From Saprospiraceae bacterium (GTDB taxonomy: Bacteria > Bacteroidota > Bacteroidia > Chitinophagales > Saprospiraceae): a stretch of 40,628 bases of DNA. The notes under the pieces were generated by a model. It did no database searches. It saw nothing but the letters and a program-made list of their open reading frames with translations, and was not told where the DNA came from. The DNA lies in the NCBI GenBank assembly GCA_020436835.1, contig JAGQWZ010000003.1, positions 1 through 40,628 of the forward strand. Reading direction: 5' to 3'. Positions 22,963-31,841 of the stretch are shown here, in pieces (position 1 is the first letter of the stretch; the number at the start of each line of letters is the position of its first letter). The translations under genes and the position numbers were made by a program.

Positions 22963-25917
22963 TTACATGACGGGATGTTGCAGGAATGCCAGCAAATCGG
23001 CCAGATCCTTCTGTGAAAGGACTCCTTCCAGCCCCTCCGGCATCAAAGATAATCCGGTAGAAGAGAGTGATTTAATGTTACTTTTTGGAATACTCCTTTC
23101 CATGCCACCCATCATTTTTACAAAAAGTGCGTCATCGGTTTCTTCATCAATGATTCCACTTATTATCTGTCCGTCTTCCGTCTCAATAATGTGATTGATA
23201 TACTCGGGGTCTGCACCGGCATTGGGATCAAGTATATCATGCATGAGGGTCTCCCTGCTTTTGCGGCTGATTTCGGTCAGATCAGGACCTACTTCATTGC
23301 CAATGGATCCAAAACGATGGCAGGTAGCGCATTGAACGTTGAAGATATCCTCACCGGCTTTTTCATTTCCTGCCAAATCCAGTGCCGGCCTCATCTGTTC
23401 GATTGCTTCCCTCCTCTGAGTAACACCCGCATCAGAAAACAGAGCCTGTGCCCTTTTTCGGGTATCGTCGTCTTTGCTCTTCAGAAGCCTTCTCCTGCGT
23501 TCCAGATCAAAATTGAACTCACTCAAATTGAGAGTTCCCGATTCAAGACTTGAAAAAAGAATCTCATGATTTTCAGGATTATAGATCAGCAGGTCTGTAA
23601 TCCGTTTTCTCACCGTAGGGCTCAACATTTTCCAACGATCGACCAGGTCCTGAACCACATCGGAAGCATCTTGGGAGATGAGTACCTCTAGAGCCGCTTC
23701 CTGCACCTGGATCGGATTTCTAGCATCAACCATCGGAAGGAGCTCTGCACGTACTCGGTCCAGATCTGCAAAGTCAAATATCTGAATGGCTTCAATTTTT
23801 TCTCTTTCGTCACTTTGATTTGAATGAATTAGTTCCACTGCCCTGGTTAATTCAGCATCGATATTTTTCTTCAAAGGCACCCCCAGCGAATTGCGCAGTT
23901 TCCACAGGGAGGAAAGCAAGGCCAGGGAGCGTTCTTTCTCCAGTTCATTCAACTTTCTTGTCCATTCTGATACGTCAGCCTGCGGTAATTTAATACCGGA
24001 TCTTGCGAAGACTTCCAGTACCATAACCAATGCTTTCTCTTCCTCTGGTGTCCTCGCAGGAAATAATTCAAGCAAATCTAACATCTCGGTCGAAGTACCG
24101 GCTTGAGACAACCGGTATGCAATCATTTCCATCATGATTTCTCCTCCCTCTTCTGCCAGCATTTCGGGATGTTTTTTTAGGTAGCCGGCCAAATGAAGTG
24201 TCCGGTGCCTGAGAGATGCCAGACAGGCAATGCGAATGTAGGGATCATCTAGATTCCGGGTTAAAACATCCGTTATTATCGAGAAGGCTTCATCTGCATA
24301 CTTATCTGGAAATTGACCTATGCTCAATACTGTCTGCAATTGCAATCGTGCATCATCCGATCTGGCACAGTCCATTACATTTTCACAGATCAGATCATTC
24401 TGCTTAAAATAGGGCTCTGAACAGATTATTGCATGTCTCTTCAACTCCACCACCTTGTCATTCAAGGCAGCAATAAGGAGCGTCGTAAGATCCGTACCCA
24501 TATCCTTCAAAATATAAAGGATATGGATTTTTGTTTCCGGAATCTTGGTTTTACTGAAAAGAGCCGTAAGTTCCGCAGCACAATTCCACTTGTTTTCGAG
24601 AATGGTCCGTTGGGCAACCATCCTCGTCCAAAGATTTGGATGTTCAAGCAGTGCAATCCACTCCCTCACTTCTCCCCCCGGTTTTTTCCACTCAAATAAC
24701 TCTCTGTCTTTCTGGTTAATACGATAAATTCTTCCCTGACCTTTACCGGCATCAAGATCCATATTGACTTCCAATTCATCGGGTATCCATTCCGGGTGTT
24801 CGATCACCTGTCGATACATATCGATGATGTATAGGGCTCCATCCGGGCCAACGACTGAATTAACCGGTCTAAAACTCCTGTCTCGGGAAGTCAGAAAATC
24901 CTCACCGGCCCTTCCCCTGGCTGCTGAATAATAGCTTGATTTCTCTTCAACAATATTGCGATGCACGAGATTCAATACCACATCGTTTACAAAAATATTG
25001 TCCTGAAACGCCGGGCTAAAAGAGCCTCCTCCATAATAGGTAATTCCGCAGGCGCCGGAAAAGTATCCCGATTGTTCAGGATGATTAACCCGGGTTTCCT
25101 GTTCGCCGATTGGATAGACCCTGGCCAGACCGTTCTCCTCATGGTCGGATATATTGCGGAGTGTATTCCTGGGATTCAGGGTAAGGCCCTCGATGTACCG
25201 GTGGGGAAAAACAAGCATATTAATGTGATGTAAATTATGGGTTCCATAGAAATTACCCCATTTATCCATGGCTAATTCATATCCGCCACTGGTTCGTCCA
25301 CTCCATTGAAAGAGTTTATCCTCTGGTCTTATTTGAAAATCATAACCGTCAATCGGCATCACACTGTCTGAATCTACCCATCTTGTTCCTCCACCATTTC
25401 CTCCATTGGCCAGGTGAATCCAGTTGTCCAGGCCATAGGTCAGTCCGTTAAAGTTATGCTGCAGATTACCGTTGCTAAATCCAGTCATAATCACCGATCG
25501 AACCTCTGCGACTCCATCACCATTCTCGTCTTTCAGAAAAAGCAGGTCCGGTGGAGCAGCAACTAACAGGCCTTGCTTATAAGCCAATAGTGAAGACGCC
25601 TGATTAAGATTTTCTGCATATAACACTTTTTCATCATATATACCATCCTTGTCGGTGTCTATCAGTTTAACTATCGAACTCTGGTCTTCACCTTTGGGAT
25701 ATCCGGGCATCTGTAAAACATAAGCATCTCCGTTAGCATCAAATTCAAGATCGACCGGATCAGTGACCAGGGGTTCGGCGGCAACAAGGGTCATTTCAAA
25801 ATCCGGGTGCAAGACAAATCCCGACAGATCCACCGGTTGATCCTGACAACCTGGCAAAAGGAGTATGAGAAATAAATAGAAAAAACCGGTGGCTCGACCT
25901 AAGGCACTATTCTTCAT
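22963..25917 (-). CDS. PVC-type heme-binding lipoprotein with HEAT-like repeats
   Basis: A 984-residue lipoprotein: lipobox LLPGC with Cys24. Residues about 35-400 form the membrane-bound dehydrogenase-type beta-propeller (TIGR02604-like: FEMTLVAAEPLVTDPVDLEFDANGDAYVLQMPGYP, NGDGVAE and DKDGIYDE calcium-like turns, YIIDMYRQVIEHP). Residues about 430-830 are HEAT-like helical repeats. The C-terminus (860-984) is a single cytochrome c domain of the TIGR02603 type with heme site CATCH (863-867) and probable axial Met959 in LSLMPEG. The protein is probably a sugar or alcohol oxidoreductase passing electrons to its own heme, tethered in the periplasm or at the outer membrane. Substrate unknown. 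No missing residues are apparent. Family is abundant in Planctomycetota and Verrucomicrobiota and present in many Bacteroidota. Confidence 0.92.
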   Translation of the reverse strand: MKNSALGRATGFFYLFLILLLPGCQDQPVDLSGFVLHPDFEMTLVAAEPLVTDPVDLEFDANGDAYVLQMPGYPKGEDQSSIVKLIDTDKDGIYDEKVLYAENLNQASSLLAYKQGLLVAAPPDLLFLKDENGDGVAEVRSVIMTGFSNGNLQHNFNGLTYGLDNWIHLANGGNGGGTRWVDSDSVMPIDGYDFQIRPEDKLFQWSGRTSGGYELAMDKWGNFYGTHNLHHINMLVFPHRYIEGLTLNPRNTLRNISDHEENGLARVYPIGEQETRVNHPEQSGYFSGACGITYYGGGSFSPAFQDNIFVNDVVLNLVHRNIVEEKSSYYSAARGRAGEDFLTSRDRSFRPVNSVVGPDGALYIIDMYRQVIEHPEWIPDELEVNMDLDAGKGQGRIYRINQKDRELFEWKKPGGEVREWIALLEHPNLWTRMVAQRTILENKWNCAAELTALFSKTKIPETKIHILYILKDMGTDLTTLLIAALNDKVVELKRHAIICSEPYFKQNDLICENVMDCARSDDARLQLQTVLSIGQFPDKYADEAFSIITDVLTRNLDDPYIRIACLASLRHRTLHLAGYLKKHPEMLAEEGGEIMMEMIAYRLSQAGTSTEMLDLLELFPARTPEEEKALVMVLEVFARSGIKLPQADVSEWTRKLNELEKERSLALLSSLWKLRNSLGVPLKKNIDAELTRAVELIHSNQSDEREKIEAIQIFDFADLDRVRAELLPMVDARNPIQVQEAALEVLISQDASDVVQDLVDRWKMLSPTVRKRITDLLIYNPENHEILFSSLESGTLNLSEFNFDLERRRRLLKSKDDDTRKRAQALFSDAGVTQRREAIEQMRPALDLAGNEKAGEDIFNVQCATCHRFGSIGNEVGPDLTEISRKSRETLMHDILDPNAGADPEYINHIIETEDGQIISGIIDEETDDALFVKMMGGMERSIPKSNIKSLSSTGLSLMPEGLEGVLSQKDLADLLAFLQHPVM

Positions 25918-26232
25918 ATGGCTTTCATTTTCATCTAGCTAGAGCTTGACTGAAATTAAATAAATTCCCGGGTTCTCCACTTACCGGATCAGATAATATC
26001 GGACGTGTCAAGTTTAGAGGAAGGCACTTGAGACGCTGATCCAAACAATGAATATAAATCGACATCCACCTTTTGCGACCGGATAGCCGGTAGATGGGAA
26101 ACCTGGCTTTTATTGATTTTGATGCATTTCAATGAGAAATTTAACGCTATTACCTATGGTGTCGACATTTATGAGCCCTATGAGCTTATCGGTAAACTAT
26201 TCGTAATTTCAGCAGTCACAAAAAGGACTTTA
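25918..26232. other. Divergent spacer without a recognised gene
   Basis: This 315-base spacer separates the minus-strand heme lipoprotein from the plus-strand S9 peptidase. The peptidase frame stays open back to an ATG at 26113, but the 40 extra residues precede the natural signal peptide and look non-coding. A CTAGCTAG palindrome lies near 25936-25943. I see no hairpin, tRNA or convincing promoter box. Confidence 0.4.
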
Positions 26233-28350
26233 ATGCCTATTCTGATGAGAACTTTAAAGATACTTTGCCCCCTCTTTATCGTGGTGAGTAATGCGTACTT
26301 AAATGCGCAACAAATGTTTCCATTGGAAGCGATCATGACTTATCCTTTTCCTGATGAATTGGTGGCGGCAAAAACGAAGTCAAGAATTGCCTTCAGCATC
26401 AATGAACAAGGTCGACGAAACATTTATGTGTCGGAAAGTCCGGAATTTGGCCTTCGTAAATTGACATCTTACGACAATGATTCGGGCCAGGAAATTAGTC
26501 AGGTTAGCATTTCAGCAGATGGTGAATGGATTGTTTACGTACGGGGAGGAGACTTCGGTTCGAATTGGGATGATGAAAAAGTAGTTAATCCTGCCCATGA
26601 TCCCGTACCGGAAAAGCTGGCCATTTGGAGTGTACCATTCGAAGGAGGCGATCCGATCAAAATTGATGAAGGAGTTGCACCTGCCATTCATCCCAATGGC
26701 AGGGAATTGGCCTACCTCAAAAATGGTCAAATTTATCTTGCGTCCATTGACGGCTCCGTTAAACCCCGGGCTATTGTTGAGGCTAAAGGAAGACAACTTG
26801 ATCTTCAATGGTCCAATAACGGACAGATGCTGGCCTTTGTTTCCTATCGCAATGATCATTCTTTCACCGGTATCTATCGGGATTCCCTTCAGGCTATCCA
26901 ATGGATCGATCCTTCATTCGATTACGACTTCTCCCCACGCTGGTCACCGGATGATTCGGCAATCACCTTTGTACGCCATAATGGATCGGGTGGTGCGCCT
27001 GATTCGATTCTGGCCAGTATTCCCCAGCCATATTCGATTCTCGTTTCTGACATCGGTTCCGGGGATACCAGGCAGATATGGAAATCCCCTCATACCATGC
27101 GAGGTTCCCTCCCTACTACGCATGGTGGGGTAAATTTGCATTGGGGTAAAAATCATATTGTATTTCTATCCTACCAGGATGGATGGCCACATTTGTATAG
27201 CATCTCACCGGATGGGCAGGGATTAAAATGCCTGACGCCCGGAAATTTTATGACGGAATACATATCGATGAATCCGGACGGAACCAAAATTCTTGCCGCG
27301 GCGAACACCGGTGCCGATTTGCTTGATATTGACCGGCGGCACATTATTCTAATTGACTTAGAGCGGCAGAATTTCGAAGTCCTTACCCCTGGCCCTGGCA
27401 ATGAGTGGGCTCCCCGGATGATGGCGGATAATGGTACCATTGCATACATAAGTGCAGGGCCGAAGCAACCTCCCCTGATCACGGTAAGCGATCGATCTGG
27501 TCCTCCATTAATAGTCACACGTTCCCTGATCCCAAATGAATTTCCAGAGGAGGATCTGGTGACACCCCGTCAAGTTATCTTCCCTTCCGCAGATGGTATT
27601 CCGGTGCATGCGACGCTCTTTAACGTTGAGAGTCCCAATCCTAAGCCCGCAATTATCTACATTCATGGAGGACCGCCGAGACAGATGCTCCTGGGTTGGC
27701 ATTATTCCAGCTACTACAGCAATGCTTATGCCTTGAATCAGTATCTTGCCAGCCAGGGTTTTGCAGTGCTATCCGTCAACTACCGATTAGGTATTGGATA
27801 TGGATATGACTTTCACCGGCCACCAGATGGCGGCGTGCGTGGGGCTTCGGAATATCAGGATATTAAAGCGGCCGGAGAATGGCTAAAATCTCAGGAATTC
27901 ATTCAGCCCGATCATATTGGCGTTTATGGTGGTTCCTATGGAGGATATCTTACCGCAATGGCGCTCGGGAGAGATTCTGAACTTTTTGCGGCAGGAGTTG
28001 ACATACACGGAGTGCATGATCGCACGATTAATCGCACATCCGGATACCTCTATCCTGACCGTTACGAACAAGCTCCTGATGTCGAATTATTCAGAGAAGT
28101 TGCCTGGAAGTCATCACCGGTCAGCAGTGTGGATAGCTGGACATCCCCTGTTCTAATTATTCATGCGGATGATGATCGAAATGTAGCCTTCAGTCAAAGT
28201 ACTGACCTGGTACAGAGGTTACGACGTCAGGAAGTTGAGATGGAGACTCTGGTCATTGTAGATGACACCCACCATTTTATGCTTTTCGAGAATCAGAAGA
28301 AAGTGAATATGGCTGCAGCCGAATTTCTCATCCGTAAACTGAAACGATAA
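26233..28350 (+). CDS. Exported S9 family (prolyl oligopeptidase-like) peptidase
   Basis: A serine peptidase of about 705 residues. The open frame begins at 26113, but the ATG at 26233 (or 26245) starts a normal Sec signal peptide ending NAQ and is preferred. An N-terminal WD40/PD40-like beta-propeller (about 30-430; repeated SPDDSAITFV and NPDGTKILAAAN-type blades) precedes the alpha/beta-hydrolase domain (about 455-705). The nucleophile is in GVYGGSYGGYLTAM (Ser568 in the 26233 numbering, G-x-S-x-G-G), with the acid in VLIIHADDDRNV and His in DDTHHFM. Members cleave short peptides, often after Pro or Ala, by dipeptidyl- or oligopeptidase action. It is probably periplasmic or secreted. The methyltransferase gene starts 1 base after its stop. 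Confidence 0.92.
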   Translation: MPILMRTLKILCPLFIVVSNAYLNAQQMFPLEAIMTYPFPDELVAAKTKSRIAFSINEQGRRNIYVSESPEFGLRKLTSYDNDSGQEISQVSISADGEWIVYVRGGDFGSNWDDEKVVNPAHDPVPEKLAIWSVPFEGGDPIKIDEGVAPAIHPNGRELAYLKNGQIYLASIDGSVKPRAIVEAKGRQLDLQWSNNGQMLAFVSYRNDHSFTGIYRDSLQAIQWIDPSFDYDFSPRWSPDDSAITFVRHNGSGGAPDSILASIPQPYSILVSDIGSGDTRQIWKSPHTMRGSLPTTHGGVNLHWGKNHIVFLSYQDGWPHLYSISPDGQGLKCLTPGNFMTEYISMNPDGTKILAAANTGADLLDIDRRHIILIDLERQNFEVLTPGPGNEWAPRMMADNGTIAYISAGPKQPPLITVSDRSGPPLIVTRSLIPNEFPEEDLVTPRQVIFPSADGIPVHATLFNVESPNPKPAIIYIHGGPPRQMLLGWHYSSYYSNAYALNQYLASQGFAVLSVNYRLGIGYGYDFHRPPDGGVRGASEYQDIKAAGEWLKSQEFIQPDHIGVYGGSYGGYLTAMALGRDSELFAAGVDIHGVHDRTINRTSGYLYPDRYEQAPDVELFREVAWKSSPVSSVDSWTSPVLIIHADDDRNVAFSQSTDLVQRLRRQEVEMETLVIVDDTHHFMLFENQKKVNMAAAEFLIRKLKR

Positions 28351-28351
28351 G

Positions 28352-28888
28352 ATGGAGGTGCAGGAAGCGATGCGACTGATTGAAAAAGGAGTGGACAAAC
28401 AGTCTTCGATTTGGGCCGATTTGGGCGCAGGATCTGGCATATTTACTCAGGCTCTAAATGAGATCCTGGGTTTCAATGGAGTCATTTTTGCAGTAGATCA
28501 AAAACTGGATATACTCAGAGATGTACTAAAAACTCAATACGTCCGATCCAAAGTGCACCTCTACGAAGAGAACTTTACCCTTCCAATGCCCTTCCTACCC
28601 TCTCTGGACGGCATACTTCTGGCCAATGCACTGCATTACGTCAAAGATCAGGAGGCACTTTTGAAATATCTCCTGGACAACCACCTGAAGCCAGGCGGCA
28701 CCCTGCTGGTAGTTGAATATGACCGATTTGATGCAGATCCATGGGTACCATACCCTTTACCTCTCGCATATTTTGATCGCTTAGCCAGTCAGACAGGCAT
28801 GACCTTACCGGAAGAAATAGGGAGAAAAAAATCAATTTATGGCAATCAGGAAATGTATGCAGCTTATTGCCATCGCAGCATCAATTAA
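28352..28888 (+). CDS. Class I SAM-dependent methyltransferase
   Basis: A 178-residue cytoplasmic methyltransferase with a Rossmann SAM site: motif I ADLGAGSGIFT (22-32), acidic end of strand 2 at Asp49 in FAVDQ, motif II LDGILLANALHYVKD (about 84-98) and LKPGGTLLVVEYDR (about 111-124). It resembles Methyltransf_11/25-type enzymes; the substrate cannot be predicted. The ATG follows the S9 peptidase stop after a single base, which implies translational coupling. Its start may be genuinely short: it lacks the N-terminal helix many relatives have, but nothing upstream is in frame outside the peptidase gene. Confidence 0.85.
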   Translation: MEVQEAMRLIEKGVDKQSSIWADLGAGSGIFTQALNEILGFNGVIFAVDQKLDILRDVLKTQYVRSKVHLYEENFTLPMPFLPSLDGILLANALHYVKDQEALLKYLLDNHLKPGGTLLVVEYDRFDADPWVPYPLPLAYFDRLASQTGMTLPEEIGRKKSIYGNQEMYAAYCHRSIN

Positions 28889-28916
28889 TTAGCCGATTCC
28901 CAGTGAGGAAATGGGA

Positions 28917-30029
28917 TTACATTTTCATAAACAGGATATCTTCCGGAATAGCCAACTTAAGATCATCGGGATTAAAAACACCAAATCCGCTGCTTTTAAA
29001 ATCCCATGCAGACCAGGCTATATTGTATTTCTCCAAAATACTGATAATATCGCGGTACCACTGATTTCTGCTTTCTGTGGAGACATTTGGAAGGCACCCG
29101 AATTCTCCACAATAGAGTTGCAGTTTTAATTCCCGGGCTTTGTCGATAGCCGGCTGAATTCTTCGTTCTAAATAATCGCGATCGATCCTCTCGGTGGTAT
29201 AACGGCCTAAAATAGCACGTAGATGTTCGTCATATCCGACGGTATCCTGCGGATCAATAGGAATACCGGGATACTGCACTGGTCCGGTGTAATCCTTAAT
29301 GTTGGTCCAGGGTGCTTTGTAGTGGGTGATAACATGGGGAATGTAGAAATGAAAACTCAACACGATATTGGGATCTCCCTCAGGTATTTTCAATGATGGA
29401 AAATAGTCTACATTCTGAAAATGATTAGGCCCGATGAAGATGACCCGATCCGGCTCTTTCTCGCGCACCACATCATAGGCCAGCTTATAAACCCTATTCC
29501 AGTCTTCGTCATCATGTGCGACCGATTCATTCAGAAGTTCATAGGCTACCATGTCTACCGGATATTCCCCTAATTCCTCAGACAATTGACGCCAGAGATC
29601 TGCAAACTTCTTTTGTTCCTTTACCTCCGTAAATAAAGGAGGATCCGCATCCAAAAAGTAATGTGAACGAATGATGTGCAGATCGACAATGGCCTTCAGC
29701 CCGTGTTTCTGCATCCATCCCAGGGCATTGTGCAGCAATTTAAAAGCTTCGGTTTCTTTATTTCCTGCTTCATCCCACATCTGCTCCTCATCTATCGGAA
29801 TGCGGATATGATCAAATCCGGCATCTGCCGCAGCGATAACATCTTTCTCGGTGAAATACGCGCTTCTCTTTTCACCTCTGACCGTACTCTGCGAAAGCCA
29901 ATGACTGATGTTGCCACCGCGATGAATTACGAATACTTTGGATGATTGAAAAACCTGTCCGGCACTGTCGATTACGAAACATAATGCGAAGGAAAACACC
30001 AGGTAACCCGTAAGGGATCGAAGAGACAT
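28917..30029 (-). CDS. Secreted GH5-family glycoside hydrolase
   Basis: A 370-residue endo-beta-glycanase-like enzyme of clan GH-A (GH5 cellulase family, PF00150). It has a Sec signal peptide (about 1-24, ending DSAGQ), a (beta/alpha)8 barrel with HIRIPIDEEQMW, acid/base Glu168 in AYELLNESVAHDD, HFYIPHVITHYK and nucleophile Glu309 in LYCGEFGCL. A final WSAWDFKSSGFGVF is the usual last barrel strand. There is no carbohydrate-binding module and no T9SS tail, so it is likely periplasmic. Beta-glucan or mannan substrates are typical, but the subfamily is not determined. It converges with the methyltransferase gene (28 bases between stops) and is divergent from the TPR lipoprotein gene. Confidence 0.92.
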   Translation of the reverse strand: MSLRSLTGYLVFSFALCFVIDSAGQVFQSSKVFVIHRGGNISHWLSQSTVRGEKRSAYFTEKDVIAAADAGFDHIRIPIDEEQMWDEAGNKETEAFKLLHNALGWMQKHGLKAIVDLHIIRSHYFLDADPPLFTEVKEQKKFADLWRQLSEELGEYPVDMVAYELLNESVAHDDEDWNRVYKLAYDVVREKEPDRVIFIGPNHFQNVDYFPSLKIPEGDPNIVLSFHFYIPHVITHYKAPWTNIKDYTGPVQYPGIPIDPQDTVGYDEHLRAILGRYTTERIDRDYLERRIQPAIDKARELKLQLYCGEFGCLPNVSTESRNQWYRDIISILEKYNIAWSAWDFKSSGFGVFNPDDLKLAIPEDILFMKM

Positions 30030-30197
30030 TTTGAAAGAATTTAGAATCTAAAATCTGCATTTCAAGTTACAAAATGACGCTCTCCCATGCAGTGATTTAG
30101 GTCATCCTCAGCTCCGGTATACGCTTGCCTAGGCAACAATCCGGTGTTCGCTATTCGCTGTTTTCGTATCTTGAGGGAAGATCAAGACTCTATCAAT

Positions 30198-31829
30198 ATG
30201 AGATATCAGCTAAGCTTTCTTGTTGCAATCCTCCTTTTCAGTTGTAACCGGAAAGAATCAAGCCTATCCGAGACACATCTTGGGGTGTTACATCATCAAT
30301 TTTCGATCAGTGAAGCGGCCAGAGGCTCCTTTGAGAAAGGTCTATTGCTTTTACACAGTTTCGAATACGACGATGCGGGAGAAGCTTTTGAACAGGCGAT
30401 CCAAGCCGATTCGAGTGAATTGATGGCCTATTGGGGAGCGGTGATGACCAAGTACAAGGCTTTATGGGGGCTGCAGGATCTTGAGGCGGGAAGAACGTTG
30501 ATGGAGCAATTGGCTCCTACAGCAGAAGAACGATTAGAATATGCTGATGATGCTCTGGAAGAGGATTTCTGGAGTGGTCTTGAAATTCTCTTTGGAGAGG
30601 GAGAGCTGAAGGAACGGAATAACCGGTTCAATCAGCATATGGCTTCCCTGTACGAAAAGTATCCCGATAACGAAGAGGTCGCTGCCTTCTACTCCATAAG
30701 TCTCCTCTGGTCTGGTGGAACTGGTTTTGACAAAGAGAAATCACTTCTTTCGGCCCGGATTGCAGACGGCATTCTAAAGGAGAATCCGAATCATCCGGGA
30801 GCTCTTCACTATAAGATCCATGCCTTTGATCATCCGGAATTTGCAGACCAGGCCCAGGCAGCTGCCGATATATATGCCGGTGTTGCTCCGGACGCCACCC
30901 ATGCTTTGCACATGCCTTCGCACATCTATTTGGCCCTCGGAAGATGGAATGATGTCGTTTCATCCAATGAATCATCGTACGCAGCCAGTGTTGCTCGAAT
31001 AGAAAGGAAGAATCTAGGGGATGGTGCAAGGGGATTTCACTCTTACGCCTGGCTCCATTACGGCTACCTCCAACAGGGAAGATACCAGGATGCTGCAAAG
31101 TTACTCAGTGACATGTACGATTTTGAAAAGCGTGCCTCCAACCAGAGCGCCAGAAGCTATCTGATCACAATGCAGAATGCCCAACTGGCCGAGGCTCCCG
31201 ACTGGGATGCCGGTCTGGTGCCCAATTTTGAAATCAACACTGACGATCTGGGTATCATTGCTCAGGCCAGTCACTCTTTCTTTCGGGCCCATTGGGCTTA
31301 TCAGGAGAATGATCCCGAAACAATCAGAACGGAGATTAGGGATCTCAGGCAAAAGATCAGTTCGGCCAAAACTTTGGTGGGTGATGACGGAATAGCTATG
31401 TGTAGTGCCGGCAGCACTCGCTATGCACCCAATGCAAATGCAATTAATCTTGCACTTGTATTGCAATTGCAGGAAGAAGCCTTTTTGGCCCTCCTGGAGG
31501 ATGATCCGGCCAGATATGAAGAAAAAATGACTCAGGCCACTGAGTTGGAGAACAGCTGTGAATATTCCTTTGGACCACCTGATATTGCCCTGCCTTCTTT
31601 CGAGCATTATGGCTACTGGCTACTGGAGCATGGCAGGAATCAGGAAGCTTTAAAACATTTTAAGCTGAGTCTGGAGAGAGCGCCGAGAAGAGTCATGGCC
31701 ATGCGGGGAAAAATCCAGGCTCTGAAATCAATGGACAACCTAAAAGAATCAGAGGAAGCCCGAAGAGAACTCAGGGAAATCTGGTCAAAGGCTGATTCTG
31801 AGGCACTCGAATATATTGCAGCCATCTAA
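30198..31829 (+). CDS. TPR-repeat lipoprotein
   Basis: A 543-residue lipoprotein. The frame opens with GTG at 30144, but the ATG at 30198 begins a lipoprotein signal with lipobox LLFSC (Cys at about 16). The mature protein is helical with TPR units: LLLLHSFEYDDAGEAFEQAIQADSSELMAYWGAVM near the N-terminus, the family hallmark DATHALHMPSHIYLALGRWNDVV in the middle, and EALKHFKLSLERAPRRVMAMRGKIQAL at the C-terminus. The HMPSHI block is shared by a family of TPR proteins of unknown function. The DUF885 gene starts 12 bases downstream, so the two likely form an operon and may act together in the envelope. Confidence 0.87.
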   Translation: MRYQLSFLVAILLFSCNRKESSLSETHLGVLHHQFSISEAARGSFEKGLLLLHSFEYDDAGEAFEQAIQADSSELMAYWGAVMTKYKALWGLQDLEAGRTLMEQLAPTAEERLEYADDALEEDFWSGLEILFGEGELKERNNRFNQHMASLYEKYPDNEEVAAFYSISLLWSGGTGFDKEKSLLSARIADGILKENPNHPGALHYKIHAFDHPEFADQAQAAADIYAGVAPDATHALHMPSHIYLALGRWNDVVSSNESSYAASVARIERKNLGDGARGFHSYAWLHYGYLQQGRYQDAAKLLSDMYDFEKRASNQSARSYLITMQNAQLAEAPDWDAGLVPNFEINTDDLGIIAQASHSFFRAHWAYQENDPETIRTEIRDLRQKISSAKTLVGDDGIAMCSAGSTRYAPNANAINLALVLQLQEEAFLALLEDDPARYEEKMTQATELENSCEYSFGPPDIALPSFEHYGYWLLEHGRNQEALKHFKLSLERAPRRVMAMRGKIQALKSMDNLKESEEARRELREIWSKADSEALEYIAAI

Positions 31830-31841
31830 TCCGTTTTAAGA

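Noticed and set aside
26597..27133. A 178-codon plus-strand open frame
   Set aside because: It is a shifted-frame shadow inside the S9 peptidase propeller region, with no recognisable protein features.
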